Shown in pieces: positions 1 through 7,575 of a stretch of DNA of 14,192 nucleotides. Numbering within the stretch: the first letter of the stretch is position 1; each line of letters opens with the position of its first letter. The notes beneath the pieces are model-generated. The model was not told the origin of the DNA and searched no databases. It worked only from the letters and a program-made list of their open reading frames with translations. The position numbers were made by a program, and so were the translations under genes. The DNA comes from Dunaliella salina (Eukaryota > Chlorophyta > Chlorophyceae > Chlamydomonadales > Dunaliellaceae), in assembly GCA_002284615.2 (NCBI GenBank), contig MU070305.1, positions 34,266-48,457 of the forward strand. The letters run 5' to 3'.

Positions 1-772
1 ACTCAGTTCCAAGGGCATCCAAGCACATTCCAGGGCTGCTCATCATAAGGATAATTAGGAATGAAGGGCAGGATGTGCAGGAAAGCAGCTGCTTTGAAGG
101 AATTCTCACCTCTTTCCACCTCCAGTACCTCTGAAAATGTGCAAGTGCACGTTGGTGAAGGATAGTGCTCTAGATCTGTCCATACTCAGTTCCAAGGGCA
201 TCCAAGCACATTCCTGGACTTCTCAACATAATTATTATCAGGAATGCTGGGCAGTATGAGCAGGAAAGCAGCTGCTTTGAAGGATCCACACATCTTTTTG
301 CCCCCAATACCTCTGAAAATGTGCAAGTGCACCTTGATGAAGGAGAGTGCTCAAAATCTGTCCATACTCAGTTCCAAGGGCATCCAAGCACATTTTTGGA
401 TTGCTCAACATGATTATTATCAGGAATGCCGGGCAGGATGTGCAGGAAGGCAGCAGCCTTGGAGGGATGTAATCCTCTTTTTACCTTACATGCCTTTGAA
501 AATGTGCAAGTCCATCTTGGGAAAGGAAAGTGCTCTTGAACTGCACATACTCATTTCGGAGTGCATCCAAGAACACACTAAAATTCTTTTCAATTATACC
601 ATTAAGTGGGAAGGTGGGCAAACTATGTGAAGCAGCAGCTAGAAGGATACAAATGGCTTTTTGCAACTCACATCATGATTTGTTTACTGTGCAACCACTG
701 CAGAAGAAGTATGCAGTTCAGTGTATCTCATTAGCAACTTAACTTGAATTCAAGTTCTTTTAGCACATTTCT
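1..772. repeat. Degenerate tandem array, ~182-bp monomer
   Basis: The phrase ACTCAGTTCCAAGGGCATCC starts at 1, 184 and 366. A mutated version (ACTCATTTCGGAGTGCATCC) starts at 549 and a faint fifth copy lies near 737-772, giving a period of 182-183 bp, rising to ~187 in the last interval. Other landmarks recur at the same spacing: AAGCAGCTGCTTTGAAGGA, and CTCTGAAAATGTGCAAGTGCA or close forms. Copies diverge steadily from left to right, as at the edge of an old array. The left edge of the window cuts the array, so its full size is unknown. Reading frames that cross it look incidental, although the minus-strand frame LDAL..EY.Q...T.L....LAHFQR survives in more than one copy. No known family is recognised. 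Confidence 0.85.
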
Positions 773-1436
773 TGGCTGCTGCAAGCTTAAGCCTCTGTCA
801 AGCCCAGACCAGGAACTGCGGTTTTGGGTCATCAGATGCCCTTCTGCATACTCACGGAATTTTTTCATTGCAGGGTGACTTGTCGAGAGGATTCAAGCAA
901 GGATCCTCGTCATTGTCCGCCAGACTTTCATTCCTCGCACTTTGAGGGCGGGTTGATATGGTTGTTATTGAAATTCAATCATTTGAATATTATTTAACTC
1001 AACAAATTTGCTTACGCTCGGCTGGGCATTTCATTGCCTCTAGTCAGTCAGAGCCCAGGTTTCACGGAGAGCTTATGAGCAGAAACTATAAATTACCATC
1101 TTTGCACTTTTATTAGTGTTTGTGCTCACCTGTGTGTTGTGTTCTTCTCTGAGCATGGTCCCAGGTGGTCAAATGCTTGCCATCAGGGTGAGTCAATGGT
1201 GTTTATATAAATTTATTTTCATTGAATCTACATTCAAGTATCTGCTCTGGGACATTGCTTGCTTCTTGCTCTCCCCTCTCCTCCCAACGGGGTCATCCAA
1301 CGGGGGCATCATTCCCCGACAATCTTGAAGCCCATATATCCTTTCAAACAGCNTAACTCCCCGGGAAGAGGTGGCGTCCTCGGAGGCGTCCCCGCCCCGT
1401 CTCTCACACGTCCTCACTCCCGTCCGCGGAGTGGGG
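773..1436. other. Unassigned intergenic stretch
   Basis: No recognisable gene or element. One ambiguous base (n) is at 1353. From about 1290 there is a C/G-rich patch with a short direct duplication (AACGGGGTCATCC then AACGGGGGCATC, about 1288-1313). On the minus strand around 930-860 a short open stretch runs into GTGAGTATG, which resembles a splice donor, but no homology supports an exon there. Confidence 0.5.
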
Positions 1437-1590
1437 ATAACCCTCCAGATCCCCATTAGCCTGTCTTGACTTATATCTTGTGGTGGAGGGGGTTCTCGGC
1501 TCTTTATGAGCCAATGTGTTTCCCTTTCCTCAATTGATGGAGGGAGAGTTTCTCTGCCTATGTAACTTTTCTTTCTTTTCTTTTTTTGTG
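1437..1590 (+). mobile_element. 5'-truncated LINE 3' end, copy A
   Basis: From about 1437 this matches the 3' end of the LINE copy at 3207-3368. It has the same last codons (NPPDPH then stop, TAG at 1457-1459), then TTGTGGTGGAGGGGG, a small hairpin GGCTC-TTTAT-GAGCC, the line GAGCCAATGTGT, and a second stem around GGGAGAG...CTCTGCCTA. It ends in a pyrimidine tail of the form TTTTCTTTCTTTTC. Sequence to the left of 1437 is unrelated to the longer copy, so only about 150 bp of 3' end was inserted, the 5' truncation typical of target-primed LINE insertion. No target duplication was identified with confidence. Confidence 0.75.
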
Positions 1591-1839
1591 GTTGCCTAGA
1601 CGGAAACAGCCTAAGTGGAATGTTTCTCTGGACACTACTTGGAATTTCCATCTCCAGGGAGCAGGGCCTATGTACATTGCATGCATCCATAGTGACGATG
1701 TAAGGTCACCTTTGAAATTTGTCGGGTACAAAAAATTAGAAATAATAGCATTAAACCTACGTATAGATAAAACAATTTTACGTCTTTTAGGTCCAAAGTC
1801 TCATTTATTGGTTGCTTCACTGCAGATGCTGAGTGATGT

Positions 1840-2166
1840 AGTTACCACGGTAGCTCAACCGGCCTCATGTTAGGCACCCTGGTCGTAAGGCGAGGAAGGC
1901 GTTTGGCAAGGAGGAGGGCACTGGATCGAATCCTTGTTTGGCCAGGGCGGAATTTGGTACCTCGTGAATTCTCGGGGTTCGTACTCTTGGTGGAGTCTGC
2001 AAGCTCTTTCCTTAATGCACGCGGCCTTAGGGCAAGCGTAAATCCATGTTTGGCCAGGGCAAAATTTGGTACCTTCTCAGGGGTTGCCCTGTCGGCGGGA
2101 GTCTGCAAGCTCTTACCTTGATGCACACAGCCAAAGGGCAAGCATAAACCTTTCTTTCTCTTTCTT
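1840..2166 (+). mobile_element. tRNA-related SINE-like element with duplicated 3' half
   Basis: GGTAGCTCAACCGG (1849-1862) resembles an RNA polymerase III box A, and GGATCGAATCC (1923-1933) closely resembles box B. A family-specific body follows, ending TTAATGCACGCGGCC...GGGCAAGCGTAAA, and the unit closes with a pyrimidine tail (CCTTTCTTTCTCTTTCTTTG). The same body and tail recur at 4014-4204 and, as 3' remnants, near 4690, 4952 and 5160 (antisense). Box A to box B spacing is longer than in a normal tRNA gene and no cloverleaf can be folded, so this is not a functional tRNA. Assignment as a SINE is inference from promoter boxes, repetition and tail. Confidence 0.6.
1936..2160 (+). repeat. Direct duplication inside the SINE, ~112-bp period
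   Basis: GTTTGGCCAGGGC begins at 1936 and again at 2048. Both are followed by AATTTGGTACC, then GAGTCTGCAAGCTCTT, then TTAATGCACGCGG or TTGATGCACACAG, and GGGCAAGCGTAAA or GGGCAAGCATAAA. Only the first half is preceded by box B. The element therefore has one head and two bodies, as after unequal recombination or in a dimeric subfamily. Confidence 0.75.
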
Positions 2167-2169
2167 TGC

Positions 2170-2705
2170 TTGATGGTGGCAACATATGTTTATTCTGTTT
2201 ACCTGTTGGTGAGTGCATCTGAGTAGGGTATCGAAGGTGCTATCAGGTGCACCACAAAGAGGGCCAAGAGAACGCCCAGGGTGGCCACTATAACGTCCAA
2301 CATGTTTGCCTTTGTATAGAGTATCTGTTCGATATTTGAGGACATTGGTCTGTTCTTTGAAAGCCACAACTCTCATATGCCAGGAAGCAGTACTAAATTA
2401 GAATTGGCAGTGGGGTGAGTATTGGACATTCTGAGTAGGTTTTTTGGGTAGCAAATGTTGATGTTTGCTTTTCTCAATTTGTATTTTTTCTGCGCATTGT
2501 TTGTTCAAGTTTGCCTTGGAGGTTTGAAAGGGGCCAGTATTCTGTATGAGAGCTAGGTGTTGTGATAGTTGCAGCAAGCCGATAGAGGTGAAAGAAAGAG
2601 GTTTCTGCTTGGTTAAGTGAGGTGTCAGCTTCATCAGGCAACATAGCTGCTTGAAGTGCAAGAGCATCTGCACCTTCATTACCAAGGATACCTTCCAGAG
2701 AGGAA
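2170..2705 (-). pseudogene. Inverted LINE fragment: end of RNase H domain plus zinc motif
   Basis: Read on the minus strand from 2705 downwards. The first recognisable residues are GILGNEGADALA (GNEGAD at 2683-2666), which fits the last conserved block of LINE RNase H domains (G-N-E-x-A-D-x-L-A). A linker containing YWPLSNL follows, then a stop and a frame change. A second open piece contains LKYRTDTLYKGKHVG and GPLCGAPDS...RCTH, like the C-P-L-C...D-S...C-x-H zinc motif that follows RNase H in related elements, with the first cysteine lost. Stops and frame changes make it a dead copy. It meets the + strand C-terminal fragment head to head near 2690-2705. Catalytic RNase H residues and the reverse transcriptase are not present in the window. 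Confidence 0.6.
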
Positions 2706-3234
2706 AAGACTCAACTCCAGTCGACCAGATGCTGTTTTGATCACCCCTTTTAATGCCAAACATACTTCTAACGATGTTTCTCCTACTCATTCCCATTACG
2801 CTTTGCGCAGCTCCTCACGGAGGACCAACAGAACTAGCCGCATGAGGCAACCCCATGAACTGCATGCAAATGAACGCCATGTGCACCTAATAGAAATCAA
2901 GTTCTGTGAAGACACAAGGCCAGAGCATCAGTTGAGCGCGGCAAAGCAGCAGCACACAGACCTTTGTAAACTTATTAACGCTAAAGCTGTTACAATTCAC
3001 CCTATTCTCCTGGGTGTAGGTGGAACTATTTACACTGAGCATACCCTAAAGCAATTCAAACAACTAGGATTGGATCACCAGCGTGCCACGAAGCTTGCTC
3101 AACAACTTCATGCCCATTCTGTTCAATTTGCCCACAAACTAGTCTCCACACGCCGCGCTATTGAAAACAAGAATACTTCCCACTGTCAGGTTCTAGAGCC
3201 AGGTGCTTCTAGTAACCCTCCAGATCCACATTAA
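2690..3234 (+). pseudogene. LINE ORF C-terminal region, endonuclease-like (PD...EIK)
   Basis: An open frame ends at TAA 3232-3234. Element-like sequence starts about LPERKRLNSSRPDAVLITPF (around 2692) and contains RPD (codons from 2722), later HLIEIKFCEDTRP, then HPILLGVGGTIYTEHTL, LAQQLHAHSVQFAHKL and a C-terminal NPPDPH. The spaced P-D and E-x-K residues fit a PD-(D/E)xK or restriction-like endonuclease fold as found at the C-terminus of some LINEs. RNase H plus a C-terminal restriction-like domain is reminiscent of the Dualen/RandI group of green algae; that assignment is inference. The fragment lacks reverse transcriptase and is 5' truncated. It keeps about 180 intact codons, so it is fairly young. 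The same domain, badly decayed, occurs antisense at 5350-5615. Confidence 0.7.
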
Positions 3235-3368
3235 CATTCTCTTTTTCATACCTTGTGGTGGAGGGGGCACACGGCTCTTTATTGAGCCAATGTGTCTCCT
3301 TTTCCTTAATTGATGTAGGGAGAGTTTCTCTGCCTACGTATTTTTTCTTTTCTGTTCTTTCTTTCTAC
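3235..3368 (+). mobile_element. LINE 3' UTR with two stem-loops and pyrimidine tail
   Basis: This follows the stop codon of the LINE C-terminal frame. It contains TTGTGGTGGAGGGGG, a hairpin GGCTC-TTTATT-GAGCC, and a second stem in which GTAGGGAGAG pairs with CTCTGCCTAC (one mismatch). It ends in TTTTTTCTTTTCTGTTCTTTCTTTC. The order is the same in copy A (1459-1590) and copy C (antisense, 5216-5350). Retention of both stems in three diverged copies fits a structure recognised by the element's reverse transcriptase at priming. Confidence 0.7.
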
Positions 3369-3704
3369 CAAGGATGCCACTGTGTGATTTTGCTTTGTAG
3401 AAGTTTATAGGTTCCTTTGACGACTAATTGAAGATATTATCTACTATCTGAGTAGTGTTGCGTGTGAGTGCGTGGACATGTCCATGGGTGTGAGGATCTG
3501 GTTTCTAATTTGATTCAGTGATTCATGCTGAAGAACTGTCAGTCGCAACTGAAATGTGCCCCTGCTGTAGAGTTACCAAAATTGCCTTGATTCAAACCGA
3601 AAAAATATCGAATTTGCATGTCAGGTGGAGGAAAAAATAAGGCCTTGCTGAGTTCAAACTCTAATCTTCGGAAGTTTATATCGCTGACAACAACAGCTTT
3701 GAAG
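3369..3704. other. Unassigned intergenic stretch
   Basis: No gene, repeat or element recognised. The open frame starting at 3618 has no recognisable motif and overlaps the beginning of a repeated segment. Confidence 0.5.
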
Positions 3705-4013
3705 GCCACCTGCTGGCATAGGGAAAAAAGAGTTTACAGGCTTTGGCCGGGGAAGTGGCGCCCCCTGCCCATCTTGCGGTGGATCCGGAGACGGTGCACG
3801 GAGGTGGAGTGATCTCAGCTTGGGTCTGCATGATTGCGTGCTTACCTCCCGGCTATGGCTGGCCCCTATGCAAGAGGGAGGCCCATACTGTGTTATTTGA
3901 TAGCACTCTCCAAAGAGGCTAAAGGGTGGGTCTTGAGTTAGTTGGACAGGGCCTCTTGACAGCAGCATGGTGGTGTCCGAGGTACAAGCCAACTTGCTGG
4001 AGTAGGTTGTCAC
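3705..4013 (+). repeat. Dispersed ~0.3-kb repeat, first copy
   Basis: This is homologous to 4290-4615. Shared landmarks are CAGGCTTTGGCC, GGGTCTGCAT, GCTGGCCCCT.TGCAAGAGGG, GGGTGGGTCTTGAG or GGATGGGTCTTGAG, GGACAGGGCCTCTTGACAGCAG and GCCAACTTGCTG. The two copies differ by many substitutions and small gaps, so the duplication is old or they are separate insertions of one repeat family. The element type is not recognised. Confidence 0.75.
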
Positions 4014-4204
4014 GGCTGTCGTGTTACAGCCACCCTGGTTGGTGTGTGAGGCGCATCAACCTAGGAGGAGGTCTGCGGTTCAAATCCTAGCTTGGGGCCG
4101 GGGATTGCATTTGGTTCCCTTTGGTGGGGATGAACGGGAGGCCCTTTCCTTAATGCACGCGGCCAAACAGCAAGCGTAGTTCAAATCTTTTTCTTTTTTC
4201 TTTC
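4014..4204 (+). mobile_element. tRNA-related SINE-like element, second copy
   Basis: Box B is clear: GGTTCAAATCC at 4077-4087. The box A region is degraded, but the segment CACCCTGGT...GGCG aligns with the same part of the 1840-2166 element. The body ends CCTTTCCTTAATGCACGCGGCC...CAGCAAGCGTAG and the tail is ATCTTTTTCTTTTTTCTTTCTGG. This copy has a single body, unlike the first. It lies directly between the two copies of the ~0.3-kb repeat. Confidence 0.6.
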
Positions 4205-4289
4205 TGGAATAGACTTGCATGTTCCTCTTTCTCTTGGTCTGGACTGCTGGAGCTCACTCTCAGCTTCACGTTGGAAAGCGTTGTTGCTC

Positions 4290-4615
4290 TGGTCTCCACC
4301 TGTTCAGTCCTGGGCAGCAGGCTTTGGCCCAGGGAGTGGCACCTTTGCCCATATGCGAGCCACCAGGAGAAAAGCTGGTGCAGGAGTGGTCCTGGGAGTT
4401 GGCGCGGTGGAGATGCTCAGGGGTGGAGCGACCTCAGTTTGGGTCTGCATAACTGTGTGCTCACCTTCTGGCTACGGCTGGCCCCTGTGCAAGAGGGGGA
4501 CCCTTGCTGAGATGTTGGATAACTTTCTTTGAGGCTAAGGGATGGGTCTTGAGTTTGCTGGACAGGGCCTCTTGACAGCAGTGTCAAGGGAGTCCTAGGT
4601 GGACGCCAACTTGCT
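4290..4615 (+). repeat. Dispersed ~0.3-kb repeat, second copy
   Basis: Partner of 3705-4013, with the same landmarks in the same order. Open frames in this interval (for example 4215-4532) follow the repeat and show no recognisable protein motif. Downstream, GGTCTGAACTGG...GACTCACGCTCAG (about 4645) resembles GGTCTGGACTGCTGGAGCTCACTCTCAG at 4237, suggesting a partial third copy. Confidence 0.7.
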
Positions 4616-4689
4616 GACGTAAACTTCTGTGCTTTTTTTTTCTTGGTCTGAACTGGTGAGACTCACGCTCAGTTTCAGTGCTAACTGCT

Positions 4690-4745
4690 GGGTCTTCCCT
4701 TGATGCTCACGGGCTGTGTCCAGTGTAGACTGTTTTTTTTTGTCT
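4690..4745 (+). mobile_element. SINE 3' remnant
   Basis: CTTCCCTTGATGCTCACGGGCTG...CAGTGTAGAC followed by a T run matches the 3' end of the SINE-like family (TCCTTGATGCACACAGCC...GCAAGCATAAACC). No box B is attached, so it is a truncated copy or an old fragment. Confidence 0.5.
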
Positions 4746-4766
4746 GTCTGTCCTGAATCAGTCTGA

Positions 4767-4788
4767 ATCAGGTCAGTGCAGACCTGAT
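4767..4788. repeat. Short inverted repeat (hairpin)
   Basis: ATCAGGTC (4767-4774) and GACCTGAT (4781-4788) are perfect inverted repeats with a six-base loop AGTGCA. They lie in a stretch rich in repeated CTGAATCAG and GTCTG words (about 4740-4850). No role is apparent. Confidence 0.6.
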
Positions 4789-4951
4789 CCAGTTTGTCTG
4801 GCTAGACTGGAAATTCAGAACGGGCTTTGCCTGAATCAGATCCAGATCAGGAGGCTAAGGCAACAACCAGCTGGCAGTGCTGACTGTTGGGTGTTCTCAA
4901 AAGTAAAAGCAAAATTCTATGTTGGACAGACTGTTGTCACTTGAACAGTGA

Positions 4952-5015
4952 TGGATCTTTTCTTAATGCGTGCTGGCTTTTGCCCAGCGTAGATTCTCCT
5001 TCTTCCTCCTCTTCA
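4952..5015 (+). mobile_element. SINE 3' remnant
   Basis: TCTTTTCTTAATGCGTGCTGGC...CCCAGCGTAGATTC followed by CCTTCTTCCTCCTCTTC resembles the SINE 3' end TTAATGCACGCGGCC...AGCAAGCGTAG plus pyrimidine tail. It has no head or box B. Confidence 0.5.
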
Positions 5016-5159
5016 GTTTACAGGCTTACAGAGGTTACAGAGTGTTATTGTGTTAAAAAATTTGATGCACGGCTGCTGTTAATGCTACTGACAAGGAGGA
5101 CAAGCAAGGACTGACACAAAGGTAGCAGCAACAAAAGACCTCCAGTCAAGAAGACAGCT

Positions 5160-5205
5160 GTGCTTGAAAGAAAGAAAAGAAAAGTCTACGCAGACCAGAG
5201 GCTGC
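5160..5205 (-). mobile_element. SINE 3' remnant, antisense
   Basis: On the minus strand the sequence reads GGTCTGCGTAGACTTTTCTTTTCTTTC, matching the end plus tail of the SINE-like family (AGCGTAG followed by a TTTCTTT tail). It lies just left of the antisense LINE copy C. Confidence 0.4.
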
Positions 5206-5215
5206 ATGCTTGTTC

Positions 5216-5615
5216 GTTAAAAAAGGAGTTTATTTGAAAAAGGAGGAAAACGTGCAAGCAGAGAAACTTCCCTACGTCAATTTAGGTAAAAGAGATATAT
5301 TGGCTGAAAGAGCCATGAGGCTCCCAGACCAGAAGATAGAGGCGAGTTGGTGGATCTGGTGGTTTCTGGCATTACACACATCCATGGCACCAAAGTTATG
5401 ATCACTCATCTTTCCAATTGCATGCCTGATTGAGGAAGTCTATGTCAAATTGCACAGAATAGGCATGCAGCTTTTGCGCAAGCTTGGCACCTCTTCATGG
5501 GACAGTTCCAAGATTTCCGAATTGATCAACGGTATGGCAGTGTTGACAGTCCCATCCACACTCAGAAAGATTGTGTGAAAAGTGATCTCTGCACCCAAGG
5601 CTTGGAATTGTTAAG
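5216..5615 (-). pseudogene. Decayed antisense LINE 3' end, copy C
   Basis: On the minus strand, from about 5615 downwards, nucleotide similarity to copy B follows ...GCTGTTACAATTCACCC through ...GTTCAATTTGCC. Recognisable peptide pieces in broken frames are FLSVDGTVNT (copy B: LLGVGGTIYT) and AKLAQKLHAYSVQF (copy B: TKLAQQLHAHSVQF). A C-terminal PPDP-like end near 5350 is followed by the family 3' UTR, with the hairpin AGCC/GGCT around 5302-5314 and the stem GTAGGGAAG...CTCTGC. The frame shifts between pieces and has stops. It is the oldest looking of the three copies. Confidence 0.65.
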
Positions 5616-5619
5616 CAGT

Positions 5620-5808
5620 TCATACTGCAAGGGAAGAGCTATTAAGAAGTTCGTGCGGCAAGGGAAGAGTGATCAAAGCACCTTGGGATGTATTAATTGG
5701 TTCATACAGCAAGGGTAAACAGCTTGTTGATATTTTGATTGACATATAAGGTTACAAGGCTACAAGGCCTCCAGTCAAAATGACTGACTGCTAGTTTGAT
5801 TGACATAT
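5620..5808. repeat. Short local direct repeats
   Basis: Three related units begin TTCATACTGCAAGGGAAGAG (5620), TTCGTGCGGCAAGGGAAGAG (5651) and TTCATACAGCAAGGGTAAAC (5701). Further right, TTTGATTGACATAT occurs at 5734-5747 and 5795-5808, 47 bp apart, flanking GGTTACAAGGCTACAAGGCC. The pair could be an insertion footprint, but the enclosed DNA has no recognisable element ends. Confidence 0.6.
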
Positions 5809-6019
5809 GCAAACGTAACACTGCACTGTCTGTGGAGATGGAATTGAGGAACAGGACTCCTTTTTGAGGTCGGACTACATTGGCTCAATCAGTCTGGACT
5901 ACTGTTCTGGGACACCCTGACCCAGCCAGAATTGGAAAATGAAGACTGCACAGGCAGAGGAGACTTTTCTTACATCTTTTAGGCAAGAAGACACATTGGC
6001 TCCTTGGAGCCGTGAGCCC

Positions 6020-6180
6020 CCTTCGTCACAAAGGCTTGAAACGGTTAGGGCATGCCCGGCTAGTAAGGATCTGTAGGGTTGCTGGAAGCTCCTGGCCCTA
6101 GAATTCCAGAATTCGAATCTGCCCTGAGAGGAATTATTATCTCTATCCCGCACTTAACAGGTAATAACAGGCTTGTGGCA
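6020..6180 (+). mobile_element. Possible second tRNA-related SINE type
   Basis: GAATTCGAATCTG (6109-6121) resembles box B, and about 65 bp upstream ACGGTTAGGGCATGCCCGG resembles a loose box A. The body differs from the SINE family at 1840 and 4014. With a single copy in the window and no pyrimidine tail, this is a weak call. The interval between it and the antisense LINE (5810-6020) holds nothing recognisable. Confidence 0.3.
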
Positions 6181-6390
6181 TACCCAACAGGGTGGGCATG
6201 AAGTTTGAAGTTTATGTGCATGCTCAATGGCATGTTGTTGTTGGTCTAAGCAGCTAGTAACCACTGCAGTGCTGCACAACAGTGAATCCCATCTCCACCC
6301 CCAAGTCTGAACAGGGGCAGGGACATCCCCTGTTCAGTCCTGATTTTCTAGAAATAAAAAGAAGCTAATTCACACGAGATTTATTTGCGG

Positions 6391-6510
6391 AACAATCATC
6401 GTTGAAAAATTTTTGTGGAGTAATCATCGTTGAAAATTCTGTGATAGTTCTTGCAGCATGCAAAAATTCTGCGGTGATCCTTGAAGCACGCAAAAAAGGG
6501 GGGGGGGGGG
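6391..6510. repeat. Degenerate ~28-bp tandem repeat ending in a G13 tract
   Basis: AATCATCGTTGAAAA occurs at 6394 and 6422. Two weaker units follow (about 6448-6478 and 6478-6497, both containing GCA.GCAAAAA). The run ends in thirteen G residues at 6498-6510. It lies 150-270 bp upstream of the first possible PNPase start codon, so it falls in the putative promoter or 5' UTR. No TATA box or transcription start could be defined. Confidence 0.65.
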
Positions 6511-6662
6511 TCAAGTCCAGAATCCAGTTCGACGCCAGAGCCCGGAGTGCAGATTACTCTAATGCTGCACTAAATTCTAAGCAATAAATTTGTTGACAAA
6601 GACTAGAAAAGCAATCCAATTCCTTGCGTTGTGAAGGAGAACAGATTCAATATTTAATAGGT

Positions 6663-6956
6663 ATGCTACTTAACCATGCAGCCCAGTTTCAACTGGGTTA
6701 TCAGCATCAAAGGAATGGCGCCAACCAGATGGTTGGCCTAGCAGCCAAATGCCCAAACCGTCCCCCTCTCAGCCGTGCTCAGCAACAGGAGCTTCTGGGC
6801 TTGTGTCCATCGAAGAAGCATCAGCAGAGGGTTGTACGTTGTGCTGCTGCAGCAGCTGAGGAGCAACAGGGTGATGTGGCCAGTACCTCTGGTCCTCCTC
6901 AGCAACCTGCTGGTCTGCAGCCCCTGCGCTTCGAACTGGATGCAGGATGCCAGCAA
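6663..6956 (+). CDS. PNP: PNPase exon 1: transit peptide and start of core
   Basis: The open frame starts after a TGA at 6594-6596. In-frame ATGs are at 6663 and 6729, and neither has a decisive context. From 6729 the leader [18 protein letters not shown] is basic with almost no acidic residues and reaches VVRC followed by AAAAAEE, which resembles a plastid cleavage site ([VI]-x-[AC] before A). After a Gly/Pro/Gln linker, [11 protein letters not shown] starts the mature core. The exon ends CAG CAA followed by GTATGT, phase 0. If 6663 is used the exon codes 98 residues; if 6729, 76. An upstream exon or longer 5' UTR cannot be excluded. A perfect 7-bp hairpin, CCCAGTT-TC-AACTGGG, lies at 6682-6697. 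Confidence 0.75.
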
Positions 6957-7496
6957 GTATGTGTTGATGGCTATCCATGCTTGCGTGCTTGTTTTGAATA
7001 GGCCCCTGCTCGCATGAATATGTGACATTGTTGGTATGCTGTCTCTGTACGCTGCCTTGACAGATGATGATCCTTGAGACAGGGGAGGTCGGGCGTCAAG
7101 CCAATGGATCCATCATGGCTATACAGGGTGAAACTGTAAGTTCAAGACAAAAAGTTTGTGCTGTTCATGTAAAATTCGCTCTGTTGTTGCTCAACACCGT
7201 TTTGCACAGCACTGTTGCATCCGTGTCCCTTAGCTTCTCAAATACGACAAAGAAGCAGTTTTGGAAGCATGTTATACCATTGATAACACGTTCATCTTGC
7301 AATTGTAATTGTAGCAAGTGCTGGCATCATTATCGGTGGGTCCAGATGTGTGCCTCAATAATTTACCAATGTGCTGGCGGACACAGTGTCAAAATACTCA
7401 AAACAGAGTCTGACTTGGCTTGGAATAAATGATTCACATGTCCAGAGTGAGGCAAACCTGCAGTGAGGCAAAAAACAATTGCAATGTCAAGGAGAC

Positions 7497-7575
<79 letters not shown>

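Larger units (their letters stand above)
2170..3368 (+). mobile_element. LINE copy B, 5' part inverted relative to 3' part
   Basis: This composite joins the two coding remnants and the 3' UTR described separately. From left to right it runs: inverted zinc motif, inverted RNase H end, junction near 2690-2705, forward endonuclease-like C-terminus, 3' UTR, tail. In the intact order of such elements RNase H precedes the zinc motif, which precedes the C-terminal domain, so only the upstream part is flipped. That is the product expected when a second cDNA is primed internally during target-primed reverse transcription (twin priming). Both ends lie beside TTTCTTTC-type sequence, so the element may have landed in the tail of the SINE that ends at 2166. 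Confidence 0.5.

Noticed and set aside
244..630. 128-codon + strand frame in the tandem array
   Set aside because: It simply spans two monomers of the 182-bp repeat. Other monomers have stops in that frame, and no domain is present.
780..960. Possible minus-strand exon ending at GTGAGTATG (about 860)
   Set aside because: The open stretch is short, with no homology and no partner exon or acceptor found.
1193..1690. 165-codon minus-strand open frame
   Set aside because: It runs antisense through the LINE 3' end copy A and includes the ambiguous base at 1353. The matching DNA is explained by the + strand element.
5734..5808. 14-bp direct repeats as a target duplication
   Set aside because: The 47 bp between them have no terminal repeats, tail or promoter boxes, so no insertion can be argued.
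6738..7028. 96-codon minus-strand frame
   Set aside because: It is the antisense shadow of PNPase exon 1, which has better support.
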